Positions 17,435-25,217 of a DNA stretch of 64,000 nucleotides are shown in pieces. Each line of letters starts with the position of its first letter. Positions within the stretch are counted from its first letter, which is position 1. A program made the translations under genes and the position numbers. Source of the stretch: Planctomycetota bacterium (lineage in GTDB: Bacteria > Planctomycetota > UBA1135 > GCA-002686595); assembly GCA_029259635.1 (NCBI GenBank), contig JAJDEU010000062.1:62001-126000 (forward strand), in the 5' to 3' direction. Below the pieces are notes generated by a model. The model saw nothing but the letters and a program-made list of their open reading frames with translations, was not told where the DNA came from and searched no databases.

Positions 17435-19963
17435 ATGACACTCGCTGAAGCGCCCGCGAACCGCACCCTCGCCGCTCGACTGCTACACAAAATTCTTGAG
17501 TTGCTCGCTCAGCATGAGAAGCCGATTCAGAGAAACGAAATATTGAATGACCTGCCGCAGATTCTGGAACTGAGCGAATGGGAGTTGGAGGAAGTCGGCA
17601 AGAACCGCAAGCCGAGATGGCGCAACGCACTCTGGTACACCACGGATGCTGTGAAGGCTGGCTTCATGGAAAAGAGTGGGCGCGGAATGTGGTCGATCAC
17701 CGAGGAGGGGCGCGAAGCCCTCGAGTTGTCACCACTGGAGCTTCTTGACGCTGCAATGGAGGGCTACCGCGAGTGGGACGCGGCCAAGGAGGAATCAGAC
17801 GGTGACACCGATGGGCGTGGGCCAGGAGCCTGGGCTCGATCACAAATCATGCGTGATGGATTGCAGCTAATCGCCGAGGCGCCGGGCGGCACCCTCAACG
17901 TACGGGACCTGCAACAGCGATTGCCAGGGCGACTTCCGGATGATCTCGTCGAGAGCCTGGACAAGTGGAGCAATGAATGGCGGCGGTCCTACTTGTATCA
18001 GACGTTTGGTAGACCTTCGGACGCGGGGTGGCTGGCCCGCCCGGGAGGCGGCGATTGGACCATTACCGAGTCTGGTCGCCGTGCATTGCTTGAGTTTCCG
18101 GAGGCAATGGAGCTTTGGAAGGCCGCCCGCAAGACTGTCGGGAAGGGAGGCGCGGAGCTGTCGCTACCGTACCTCGGGGAAGTGAACGACTTTGGAGGAC
18201 GACCCCAAGCGCTTTATCAGAATAGTCAGCTCTCCGTAGATCTGCTCGTGAAGGAACTCGAGTCTGGATCGATCGCGTTGCCCGATATTCAGCGACCGTT
18301 CGTCTGGAAGAACACCAAGGTGCGAGACCTTCTCGATTCTATGTTTAGGGGGTTCCCATTCGGTTATGTGCTCACGTGGAAGAGTTCGGTCTCGGGAGGA
18401 ACCAAAGTCGTCGGGACGGATACAAAGACAGCCGCAAGTACTCACGCGCTAGTCATCGACGGCCAACAACGACTCACCAGCTTGTATGCGGTGATGACCG
18501 GAAAGCCCGTTCGCGATCGGCATTTCAACGAACGCAAAATCCGGATCGCCTTCCATCCGATCAGTGGCGAGTTCGAGGTGGCGGACGCTTCGCGCAAGAA
18601 CAACCCGGAGTGGATCATCGATGTCTCCGAGGTTTTTACCGACTCACAGGGCGCATTTGCAGCTACCCACAAGTATCTGGAGCGATTAGAGACTGCACGC
18701 GAAATCAAAGATAAGCATCGTCAGGCGGCTCAACAAAACATACAGCGCTTGGTGAATCTGAAGAACGCGTCGGTAGTATTGCTTGAGATCGGGCAAGATG
18801 CGGATGAAGAGCAAGTCGCTGAGATCTTCGTACGCATCAACAGCAAGGGGCAAAACCTCAAGCAAGCGGACTTCATTCTCACGCTGCTCGCTGTGTTCTG
18901 GGAGGAGGGCAGGACTCAGCTGGAGAGCTTCGCCAAGAGCTGCCGTGTGCCCTCGGCGGACGGAAAGCCATCCGCGTTCAACAGACAGTTGCAGCCTGGC
19001 GCCGAGGAGATGGTGCGCGTGTCCGTCGCCGTTGGGCACCGGCGTGCCAGATTATCGGCGGCCTACCAAGTGTTGCGTGGAAAAGACCCACGAAAGAACG
19101 TCGTGACGGAAGAAGCTCGCACGGCAAACCTCGCAATCATGGAGCGTGCGCAGGCTGCTGCACTGGACTTTGGTCACTGGCACGAGTTTCTGAAAGTTCT
19201 CTTGGTGGCCGGCTACAAGGGCGATAAGCAGATTCAGTCCACAACGACTGCTCTGTATACCTACTCGTTCTTCCTGCTGGGGCGGACGAGCTACGGCGTG
19301 GGGCTCGAACGCTTGCGCTCGTTGATCGCGCGCTGGTTCATGATGTCGGCAGTAACCGGGCGATATGTCGGCGGTTCGACCGAAACGGCTATGGAGGAAG
19401 ATCTCGCGAGACTGCGAGAAGTTGCAGATGGCGACTCCGACGGATTCTGCGAAGCTCTTGAAAGGGCTATGGCATCTGAGCTGACGAACGACTTTTGGAC
19501 TGTCACGCTTCCATCGCGGCTCGAGTCATCAAACATTAGGACTGCTTCGCCCTTTTTTGCTGCGCAGGCCGTGCTTGGAGCGAGGGCATTATTCAGCAAG
19601 TTGACGATCGCAGAGCTGTTGGATCCGCTGACTGTCTCGACCAAAAAGAGTCTCGAAGTGCATCACCTCTACCCCAAGAGTTGGTTGATTAAGAATGGCG
19701 TCTCAGACAAACGCCTCTACAACCAGGTAGCGAATTTCGCGTGGCTCGAGTGGTCGGACAACCTCACTATTTCCGACCAAGCGCCATCTGATTACGCCCC
19801 TCCCCGATTCGAAGCCATGTCTGATGCCGAGCGCAAATCGTCGTCAGAAGCGCATGCATTGCCCGAAAATTGGTGGAATTTGACGTACTCGAGATTCCTG
19901 GATGCGCGGCGGATTCTAATGGCAGGAGTCGTGCATCGGGCATACGAACATCTTCGAGCTTGA
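17435..19963 (+). CDS. DUF262 (GmrSD-type) restriction protein with N-terminal winged-helix modules
   Basis: The ATG at 17435 (MTLAEAPANRTLAARLL) is chosen over an earlier in-frame ATG at 17351, because the extra 28 residues are not protein-like. Two Mrr_N-like winged-helix modules occupy about residues 15-95 and 125-220, each ending in a GxGxWSITEEGREAL-type wing (SGRGMWSITEEGREAL and GGDWTITESGRRALL). A DUF262 domain follows: SIALPDIQRPFVWKNTKVRD, VIDGQQRLTSLYAVM and EIFVRINSKGQNL are its key blocks, related to the ParB/sulfiredoxin-like nucleotidase fold. Near the C terminus, EVHHLYPKSWLI is an HNH-like DUF1524 nuclease motif. GmrSD proteins are type IV restriction factors against modified phage DNA. 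The two winged-helix modules probably add DNA binding. It is transcribed away from the RM block. Confidence 0.88.
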   Translation: MTLAEAPANRTLAARLLHKILELLAQHEKPIQRNEILNDLPQILELSEWELEEVGKNRKPRWRNALWYTTDAVKAGFMEKSGRGMWSITEEGREALELSPLELLDAAMEGYREWDAAKEESDGDTDGRGPGAWARSQIMRDGLQLIAEAPGGTLNVRDLQQRLPGRLPDDLVESLDKWSNEWRRSYLYQTFGRPSDAGWLARPGGGDWTITESGRRALLEFPEAMELWKAARKTVGKGGAELSLPYLGEVNDFGGRPQALYQNSQLSVDLLVKELESGSIALPDIQRPFVWKNTKVRDLLDSMFRGFPFGYVLTWKSSVSGGTKVVGTDTKTAASTHALVIDGQQRLTSLYAVMTGKPVRDRHFNERKIRIAFHPISGEFEVADASRKNNPEWIIDVSEVFTDSQGAFAATHKYLERLETAREIKDKHRQAAQQNIQRLVNLKNASVVLLEIGQDADEEQVAEIFVRINSKGQNLKQADFILTLLAVFWEEGRTQLESFAKSCRVPSADGKPSAFNRQLQPGAEEMVRVSVAVGHRRARLSAAYQVLRGKDPRKNVVTEEARTANLAIMERAQAAALDFGHWHEFLKVLLVAGYKGDKQIQSTTTALYTYSFFLLGRTSYGVGLERLRSLIARWFMMSAVTGRYVGGSTETAMEEDLARLREVADGDSDGFCEALERAMASELTNDFWTVTLPSRLESSNIRTASPFFAAQAVLGARALFSKLTIAELLDPLTVSTKKSLEVHHLYPKSWLIKNGVSDKRLYNQVANFAWLEWSDNLTISDQAPSDYAPPRFEAMSDAERKSSSEAHALPENWWNLTYSRFLDARRILMAGVVHRAYEHLRA

Positions 19964-19965
19964 GC

Positions 19966-20158
19966 GTTACGGAGTCAGACTCCCGTCGAGTCCTCAACCG
20001 TTGATCGGTACCGCACAAACTGAATCTGATCCTCGCGTCCGTCGCCAAGGAAACTCAGCTGGCTGGCCCGGTGTTCTTCATGAGCTGGATGAGTATCAGC
20101 GAAATGAGTGCGGTACTTCTTAGTCGCGAAGGTTTGGAGTGGAGCCAGGCTCCGTATC
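19966..20158. repeat. 193-bp REPIN-like element, copy 1
   Basis: The termini are GTTACGGAGTCAGACTCC (left, one base off consensus) and GGAGCCAGGCTCCGTATC (right). About 51-nt inverted arms end internally in GGTACCGCAC and GTGCGGTACT. It starts 2 nt after the DUF262 stop codon and has the same orientation as the copies at 21924, 23164 and 25019. Confidence 0.9.
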
Positions 20159-20362
20159 CAGAGTTCCCGTCAAGCAGTTGTCCAATCTTGTGCCGAAGAG
20201 CGAGCGGCGCTTGAAACGGCTCGAGATCCGCTCGGAAGCGCAGTTGCTGATCGCCAATCGTGACGTATCGAACCAAGAGCCATCTTTTGTGTTTCACTCA
20301 CTCGCCACAGAAACGTCTTTTGCGGTCTTTACTGCGAGCGCCCCGTAACTCCCGACTGCACC

Positions 20363-21922
20363 ATGACCTCCCCATCGATCACCAAGTCCACCTACCTCAA
20401 GGGTCGACAATGCGCCAAGCGACTCTGGCTAGCCTCCCGCAAGATCGCGGAGCCCGAGCTCGAGAGCGAAGACGTGTGGGAGGAGCGCCAACTCGAAGGC
20501 GCTGAGGTCGAACGCTTCGCCGAACGGCTCTTTCCCGACGGCGTCTCGATCGAGGAAGCCGGCTCGGACTCACCGAATTGGAACGTGCGGATGCGTCGCA
20601 CCAAGGACGCGCTCAACGACAACGCCCCGATATTTCAAGCACACCTCCAATCGGGCGACTTGTTCGCGGCGGTCGACATCCTTGAACCGAAAGACGGCGG
20701 CTGGTTCCTGTGGGAGGTCAAGGCTTCGACGTACAGAGACAGCGAGTGGGCGCACGTCATCGACTGGGACCTCGGCTTCCAGGTGAACGCAGCGCGCGCG
20801 AGAGGTCTGACGATCGTCGGCGCTGGCGTCCTGATGCTCAACCGTGACTTCGTTCGCGGTCCGGGCTCGATCAAGGCGGAGGAGCTGATCGTGCGAGTGG
20901 ATCGGACCGAAGTCGTCGAGAGCTTGCTTCCGATGGTCGCGGGAGAACTGCAGGTGATGCGGAAGGCTCTGGCGCTGCCGACGGTTCCGCTCGAAGTTCC
21001 CGGCTCACGCTGTAAGGGGGGACGCACGCGCAAGGACGGTCGACGCGCGAGCGCTTGCGGTCACATCGATGAGGCGGGCGAGTGCGGTCGGTTGCTCCCG
21101 CCGTACTGGGCCGGTCGGCTGCCGCGACTTACTGGCGCGAAGGAGACTTTCGTCAGCGGCATTCCGAACCTGCCGATCGAGCAGCTCGACCCGGACGATC
21201 CCGTTCACAAGTGGACCCCACATCAGAGCTGGGTTATCGAAGCGGTGCAGAGCGGTGAACCGTACATCGACAAGCCCGCTCTGGAGGACGCACTCGCACA
21301 CATCGAGTGGCCCGTCGCCTACATCGACTTCGAATTCGACCCCGGCGTCGCGGTGCCTCGGTTCGAGGGTTGTCGGCCCTACGATCGTATCCCGTTTCAG
21401 TGGGCGCTGGTCGTTCAAAAGACTCCGGGAGCGCCACTCGAAGAACCGCAGGCCTTCCTGCACCTCGACGAGACCGATCCGAGCCGCGCGTTCGCCGAGT
21501 CCCTGCTCGCGGCCTTGCCGGAGTCCGGCAGCCTGGTGGCTCACCATGCGAGCGCGGAGACTACGGTTCTGAAACGACTCGCCGAACGATTCGGCGGCGA
21601 GCTCGGCGATTCACTCGAAGCGCTTTACGATCGCTTTCAAGACACCGAAGTGATCTCGAAGGCCGGCTACTACCACCCGGACCAACAGGGCAGCTGGTCG
21701 ATCAAGAAGCTCGCTCCCGCATTGATCGATCGGGGCTATGGCGACCTCGAGATCGGAAACGGAATGGCGGCGGTGATGGCCTGGCGCAAGGCGACTGCGC
21801 GCGATGCGGCCGAGAATGATCGCGAGCGGATCCGCGCGGAACTCCTGGAGTACTGCGGCCGCGACGCGGAGTTGATGCACGGGATCTTGGAAGAGTTGCG
21901 GAAGTTGGTCGCGGCGCCGTGA
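20363..21922 (+). CDS. DUF2779 protein: Cas4-like nuclease joined to a DnaQ-like exonuclease domain
   Basis: The N-terminal half starts ITKSTYLKGRQCAKRLWLAS, the usual opening of Cas4/RecB-type nucleases, and has a PD-(D/E)xK core at D105 (AAVDILEP) with E118-V-K120 (WEVKAST). A cysteine-containing linker (about residues 215-250) follows. The C-terminal half is the DUF2779 region and has RNase H-fold exonuclease motifs: YIDFEF (D322, E324), LVAHHASAETTVL and YCGRDAELM. Two nuclease folds in one chain suggest processing of DNA or RNA ends. DUF2779 proteins are frequent near defence genes, but the biological role is not established. It stands between two 193-bp elements and ends 1 nt before the second. 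Confidence 0.85.
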   Translation: MTSPSITKSTYLKGRQCAKRLWLASRKIAEPELESEDVWEERQLEGAEVERFAERLFPDGVSIEEAGSDSPNWNVRMRRTKDALNDNAPIFQAHLQSGDLFAAVDILEPKDGGWFLWEVKASTYRDSEWAHVIDWDLGFQVNAARARGLTIVGAGVLMLNRDFVRGPGSIKAEELIVRVDRTEVVESLLPMVAGELQVMRKALALPTVPLEVPGSRCKGGRTRKDGRRASACGHIDEAGECGRLLPPYWAGRLPRLTGAKETFVSGIPNLPIEQLDPDDPVHKWTPHQSWVIEAVQSGEPYIDKPALEDALAHIEWPVAYIDFEFDPGVAVPRFEGCRPYDRIPFQWALVVQKTPGAPLEEPQAFLHLDETDPSRAFAESLLAALPESGSLVAHHASAETTVLKRLAERFGGELGDSLEALYDRFQDTEVISKAGYYHPDQQGSWSIKKLAPALIDRGYGDLEIGNGMAAVMAWRKATARDAAENDRERIRAELLEYCGRDAELMHGILEELRKLVAAP

Positions 21923-21923
21923 C

Positions 21924-22116
21924 GATACGGAGTCAGGCTCTCGTCGAGACCTCAACCGTTGATGGGTACCGCACAAACTGAAACTGATCCGTGCGTCCGT
22001 CGCCAACGAAACTCAGCTGAACGGCCCGGTGTTCCCCTTGGGCTAGATGAGTACCAGCGAAACGAGTGCGGTACCTCTTGGGAGTGAAGGTTTGGAGTGG
22101 AGCCAGGCTCCGTATC
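21924..22116. repeat. 193-bp REPIN-like element, copy 2
   Basis: It has the same length, termini and orientation as the copy at 19966. The left end GATACGGAGTCAGGCTC is 1 nt after the DUF2779 stop codon. The internal inverted pair GGTACCGCAC/GTGCGGTACC is intact. Confidence 0.92.
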
Positions 22117-22198
22117 ATCCCAAATCGTTGCGTCGGAAGTCGCGCTCCTCCGTTCAGAGAGCCTTGGCAGGCGGCACGGTGGAGGGAATATCCCGAAA

Positions 22199-22255
22199 AC
22201 CTAGAATGTAGGTCGTAAAACCTCTTTTTGAGGTAGAGAAACCTTGAATATAGGT
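22199..22255 (+). promoter_or_regulatory. Three ACCT-N7-AGGT operator sites at exact 21-bp spacing
   Basis: ACCT-N7-AGGT occurs at 22199-22213, 22220-22234 and 22241-22255, starting exactly every 21 bp (two helical turns). The middle copy is a fully symmetric ACCTCTTTTTGAGGT. The array ends 14 nt before the start codon of the winged-helix gene. This is the layout of a cooperative, same-face repressor array and most likely mediates autoregulation by the adjacent winged-helix protein. Confidence 0.75.
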
Positions 22256-22269
22256 CGAAGATCGCCTCC

Positions 22270-22614
22270 ATGGACAACCTCCTTGAGACCCTCTTCGGCA
22301 ATCGCACCGCGGCGAAGCTGATGCTCTACCTCTTCCACTACGACTCGGCCTACCCGACCGGTGCCGCGACGGATTTGGGTGTGGCGGTCAACCAGGTGCA
22401 ACGCCAACTGGAGAAGTTCGAAGCGGCGGGCCTACTTTTATCGACACTGATCGGCAGAACGCGCGTCTACAGTTTTAACGCAAAGCACCCCGCTACGGAG
22501 AGAGTGCGAGCACTGATCCAGTTGTTCTATGAGTCCATGTCATCCAAGGATCGCGAGAAGATGTTCCATGCTCGCAGGCGACCGCGACGGCGCGGCAAGC
22601 CCGTAGTCGAATAA
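22270..22614 (+). CDS. Winged-helix regulator/antitoxin-like partner of a nucleotidyltransferase
   Basis: This 114-residue protein opens with NLLETLFGNRTAAKLMLYLF, then a helix-turn-helix (AATDLGVAVNQVQRQLEKFE) and a wing (LLSTLIGRTRVYSFNAK). A basic tail (HARRRPRRRGKP) ends it. The fold is a MarR/ArsR-like winged helix. It overlaps the start of the nucleotidyltransferase gene by one base (TAATG), so the two are co-translated. Regulator-nucleotidyltransferase pairs of this kind are common and resemble AbiEi/AbiEii-type toxin-antitoxin modules in design, though sequence similarity to AbiE is not evident. A three-site operator array lies just upstream. Confidence 0.8.
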   Translation: MDNLLETLFGNRTAAKLMLYLFHYDSAYPTGAATDLGVAVNQVQRQLEKFEAAGLLLSTLIGRTRVYSFNAKHPATERVRALIQLFYESMSSKDREKMFHARRRPRRRGKPVVE

Positions 22615-23162
22615 TGAAAGTCGACTTCGATTACGGCAATTGCAACGAGGAGCAACTCTGGCGATTCGTCGGGGCTCACTTGGCCTCGCGAGGGGTAGGC
22701 GTCGTTCTGGTTGGTGGTGCAGTGGTCGCTATCTATTCTGACGGCGCCTACAGGTCGGGCGATCTGGACTTCGTGCAGGAGCACCTCTTCGGCAACGATC
22801 TCGAAGCCGCGATGCTGGAGATCGGATTCCATAAAAATGGACGACACTTCGAGCACTCCCAGTGCGCTCACTTGTTTGTCGAGTTCGTCTCCGGCCCCTT
22901 GGGCATCGGAGAAGACACGGAAATCGTCCCGAGGGAAGTGAAGGAGAGCGAATACTTGCTCAAGATCCTCTCTCCGACGGACTGCGTGCGCGATCGACTC
23001 GCGAGTTTCATTCACTTCCGAGCACGCGAGTATCTCGAGCAAGCCGTTCTCGTCGCGAAGGCGCAAGAGGTGAGCTGGAAAGTCATCGAGCGGTGGTGCA
23101 AAGCGGAGGGAGACCGAGGAGCGGCAGCGTTCGAAGACTTGAAGCGCTTGTGCGGGAAGTGA
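22614..23162 (+). CDS. Nucleotidyltransferase-fold protein (AbiEii/MNT-like)
   Basis: The 182-residue product has the polymerase-beta-like nucleotidyltransferase core: VVLVGGAVVAIYSDGAYRSG followed by DLDFV, with D50 and D52 as metal ligands. VSEYLLKILSPTDCVRDRLA-like sequence in the C-terminal half is the usual helical cap of such proteins. A third carboxylate may be supplied by LFVEFV. Family members transfer nucleotides to proteins or tRNA and often act as toxins of two-gene modules. The substrate here is unknown. The gene is coupled to the winged-helix partner and ends 1 nt before a 193-bp element. Confidence 0.78.
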   Translation: MKVDFDYGNCNEEQLWRFVGAHLASRGVGVVLVGGAVVAIYSDGAYRSGDLDFVQEHLFGNDLEAAMLEIGFHKNGRHFEHSQCAHLFVEFVSGPLGIGEDTEIVPREVKESEYLLKILSPTDCVRDRLASFIHFRAREYLEQAVLVAKAQEVSWKVIERWCKAEGDRGAAAFEDLKRLCGK

Positions 23163-23163
23163 T

Positions 23164-23356
23164 GATACGGAGTCAGGCTCCCGTCGAGACCTCAACCGTT
23201 GATGGGTACCGCACAAACTGAATCTGATCCTTGCGTCCGTCGCCAACGATACTCAGCTGGGCGGCCCGGTGTTCCCCTTGGGCTAGGTGAGTATCAGCGA
23301 AATGAGTGCGGTACTTTTCAGTCGTGGAGGTTTGGAGTGGAGCCAGGCTCCGTATC
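23164..23356. repeat. 193-bp REPIN-like element, copy 3
   Basis: The left end GATACGGAGTCAGGCTCC is 1 nt after the nucleotidyltransferase stop codon, and the right end GGAGCCAGGCTCCGTATC is 20 nt before the stop of the convergent spermidine-synthase-like gene. It has the same orientation as copies 1, 2 and 4. Confidence 0.92.
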
Positions 23357-23376
23357 ACCGGTACGATTCCCCGAAG

Positions 23377-24078
23377 CTAGTCCCGGGCGAAGAAGAGCCA
23401 ATCGGTGGCTTCTTGTTCGGCGATATCGTTTGTGAACGGCACGGGCTCGACGCGTACTTCGCGAAAGACCTCGCGGAGGGCAGCCGCGAAAGGAGAGCTC
23501 TCGGCGTAGGACCACACCCCGAACACGCCACCGGGCGCGAGGTGGCGTCGCGCGGCGCGTAGGCCCTCGGCGGTGTAGAAGGCATCGTTCTGCGAGTTGC
23601 CGAGGTGCTGGGCGGGCGAGTGATCGACGTCGATCAGTATGAGGTCGAAGAGTGTTTCGCTGGGAGCCGAGGCGAGCTTCGCGAACACGTCCTCGTTCAC
23701 GATCTCGACGCGCGGCTCGGCCGCGATTTGGTCCGAGAGCGGAACCAGGCCCTCATTCATCCATCGGATGACCGCCGCCTCGAGCTCGACGACCTCCACC
23801 CGCGCGACTCGGGGCGATTGGACCACTTCCCAAGCCGTGTATCCGAGGCCAAGCCCACCGACCAACACTTGGAGCTCCTTGCCCGTGTGCATTTCGAGGG
23901 CGACCCGCGAGAGTGCTCGCTCCGAGAACGTGACGTGGCTGCTCATCAAGAACTCGTGATCCAGCGCCAGCTCCGTCACCGTGGTGCCTAGCTCGGATTG
24001 ACTGGGGCGCTTGGACAGGATGAGCGTGCCGGTCGGGGTGTCCTGATGCGCGATGAACTCGATGTTGGGGAGGGTCAT
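23377..24078 (-). CDS. Spermidine-synthase-like SAM-dependent enzyme
   Basis: This 233-residue protein has the Rossmann methyltransferase fold of polyamine aminopropyltransferases: VLVGGLGLGYTAWEVV (nucleotide-binding loop), RVEVVELE (acidic loop end), VNEDVFAKL and DLILIDVDHSP (active-site Asp region). The N-terminal beta-hairpin (GTLILSKRPSQSELGTTVTE) is short compared with true spermidine synthases. The putrescine-binding signature is not clearly present, so a small-molecule methyltransferase or a distant aminopropyltransferase are both possible. No polyamine genes are adjacent. Confidence 0.8.
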   Translation of the reverse strand: MTLPNIEFIAHQDTPTGTLILSKRPSQSELGTTVTELALDHEFLMSSHVTFSERALSRVALEMHTGKELQVLVGGLGLGYTAWEVVQSPRVARVEVVELEAAVIRWMNEGLVPLSDQIAAEPRVEIVNEDVFAKLASAPSETLFDLILIDVDHSPAQHLGNSQNDAFYTAEGLRAARRHLAPGGVFGVWSYAESSPFAAALREVFREVRVEPVPFTNDIAEQEATDWLFFARD

Positions 24079-24407
24079 GTGGAGTGCACAGTAGCTTCCT
24101 TCGGCACGAGGGACATACCGCGTCTGTCACTTTCTTCCGCGTGGTTGACTCGTCCTGCAAGTCGAGTTGATGCGCTCGCCGTGCGGACTCGGCGTGGAAG
24201 AGATCGGTGATCGCGTCGGCACAGGCCGTTCTGCCGTCAGCGCGATGAGCCGTCTCCACGCCAGACTCGCCGCGACGGATGCCGGATAGGGTAGGCGTGC
24301 CGCTTTCGTCGCGTCGCGGGCCCTCTTGGTGTGGAGGGCGGAGGAAGGTGACTGACGCGGTAGGAGCGCGCAGGTGTTGCTCTCGACTCCTTCTCGCGGT
24401 GCTGGGC
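24079..24407. other. Intergenic stretch without recognisable gene
   Basis: This lies upstream of the spermidine-synthase-like gene and contains its promoter region. Frames present are arginine-rich and shadow-like. No repeat or RNA was recognised. Confidence 0.4.
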
Positions 24408-24602
24408 CTACTCGTTGATCCGAAGCTCAACGCCAAGCTTTTGAGCCAGCAAGATGGCTATGCCCGGTTTTAGCTTGGAGTTGATGTTCACCGACCCGAA
24501 GCCTACTTCTATCCATGCAACTTTCAGTGCGACGTTGCCTTTGATGGAGAGCACATCGGCCAGATGCTTGACGGTCACTGGGAGCTCGACTTCCACAGTC
24601 GT
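24408..24602 (-). pseudogene. Orphan IF2_N-like domain fragment
   Basis: The last 64 codons of a longer open frame read VEVELPVTVKHLADVLSIKG, then GFGSVNINSKLKPGIAILLA and LGVELRINE before a stop. The pattern (LPVTVK-L-x-LGIK, a G-S/T-V-x-IN turn, then an AxxLAxxLGVEL helix) matches the small N-terminal domain of translation initiation factor IF-2. Upstream of this the frame loses all protein character, and there is no GTPase domain nearby. I read it as a fragment moved from an infB-like gene, or possibly a stand-alone small domain. It lies among other gene debris. Confidence 0.45.
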
Positions 24603-24740
24603 CCCCGCCAGAGGAGAATTATCGTCAGTGCGCTTCCCACTCCCGGGCAACCGGTTGCCGCCGTGATTGCTTCCCGGGCTTCGTTCGTCGAAATCGCTCT
24701 CGCTGCCTACTCTATCAACCCGCCCCTTAACCGCGCGTTC

Positions 24741-24756
24741 GACCTGACTCCGTATC
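24741..24756. repeat. Element terminus remnant
   Basis: ACCTGACTCCGTATC at the end of this stretch is the outer end of the GATACGGAG element, with no partner arm to the left. It marks the left boundary of the duplicated aminotransferase tail. Confidence 0.55.
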
Positions 24757-24782
24757 GCGGTGTCGGCCTCTACCGCCCCGCA

Positions 24783-25012
24783 GCGACATCCGCTCGATAC
24801 TCTTCCAACACCTTGCCAAGAATCGCAATGTCCGACTCGAACGTCTCCGGCAGCAGCGGACCGAACGAGAAGCGGAACCAGTTGGCGTACGGCGACACGT
24901 AGTTCGCATCCTTCGTGTGCGGCCGGGCCATATCGCAATCGACACCTTCGAGGATCGCGGCGCCGTGCTTGAAGAGGCGACGGTTGAGTTCGGCGGCATT
25001 CTAACCGTCGGG
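24783..25012 (-). pseudogene. Duplicated 3' end of the aminotransferase gene
   Basis: This 230-bp stretch matches 25225-25454, the last part of the neighbouring aminotransferase gene, with about ten substitutions (roughly 95-96% identity by eye). In the copy, a Leu codon near the start of the match has become a TAG stop (PDG-stop instead of PDGL), and the natural stop is replaced by a short extension. There is no upstream gene part, so it is a pseudogene fragment. It lies between an element-end remnant and a full 193-bp element, meaning the duplicated unit was probably gene tail plus element. Confidence 0.85.
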
Positions 25013-25018
25013 TCTAAC

Positions 25019-25211
25019 GATACGGAGTCAGGCTCCCGTCGAGACCTCAACCGTTGATCGGTACCGCACAAACTGAAGCTAATCAGCGCGTTCGTCGTCA
25101 AGGAAACTCAGCTGGACGGCGCGGTGTTCCCCGTGAGCTAGAGGAGTATCAGCGAAATGAGTGCGGTACTTTTCAGTCGTGAAGGTTTGGAGTGGAGCCT
25201 GGCTCCGTATC
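25019..25211. repeat. 193-bp REPIN-like element, copy 4
   Basis: It has intact termini and the internal GGTACCGCAC/GTGCGGTACT pair. On the right, an extra TGATACGG precedes the element on the gene strand, so the aminotransferase TGA stop is part of an 8-bp direct repeat (TGATACGG twice). It has the same orientation as copies 1-3. Confidence 0.92.
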
Positions 25212-25217
25212 ACCGTA

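Noticed and set aside
20165-20297. Minus-strand frame with MKHKRWLLVRYVTIGDQQLR
   Set aside because: It has some protein-like look and could be a relic, but it is short, ends in an element and matches no family I know.
22527-23246. 239-codon minus-strand frame beginning MATDARIRFSLCGTHQRLR
   Set aside because: The first residues are translated from the 193-bp element and the rest is antisense to the nucleotidyltransferase. Similar frames occur at every element copy.
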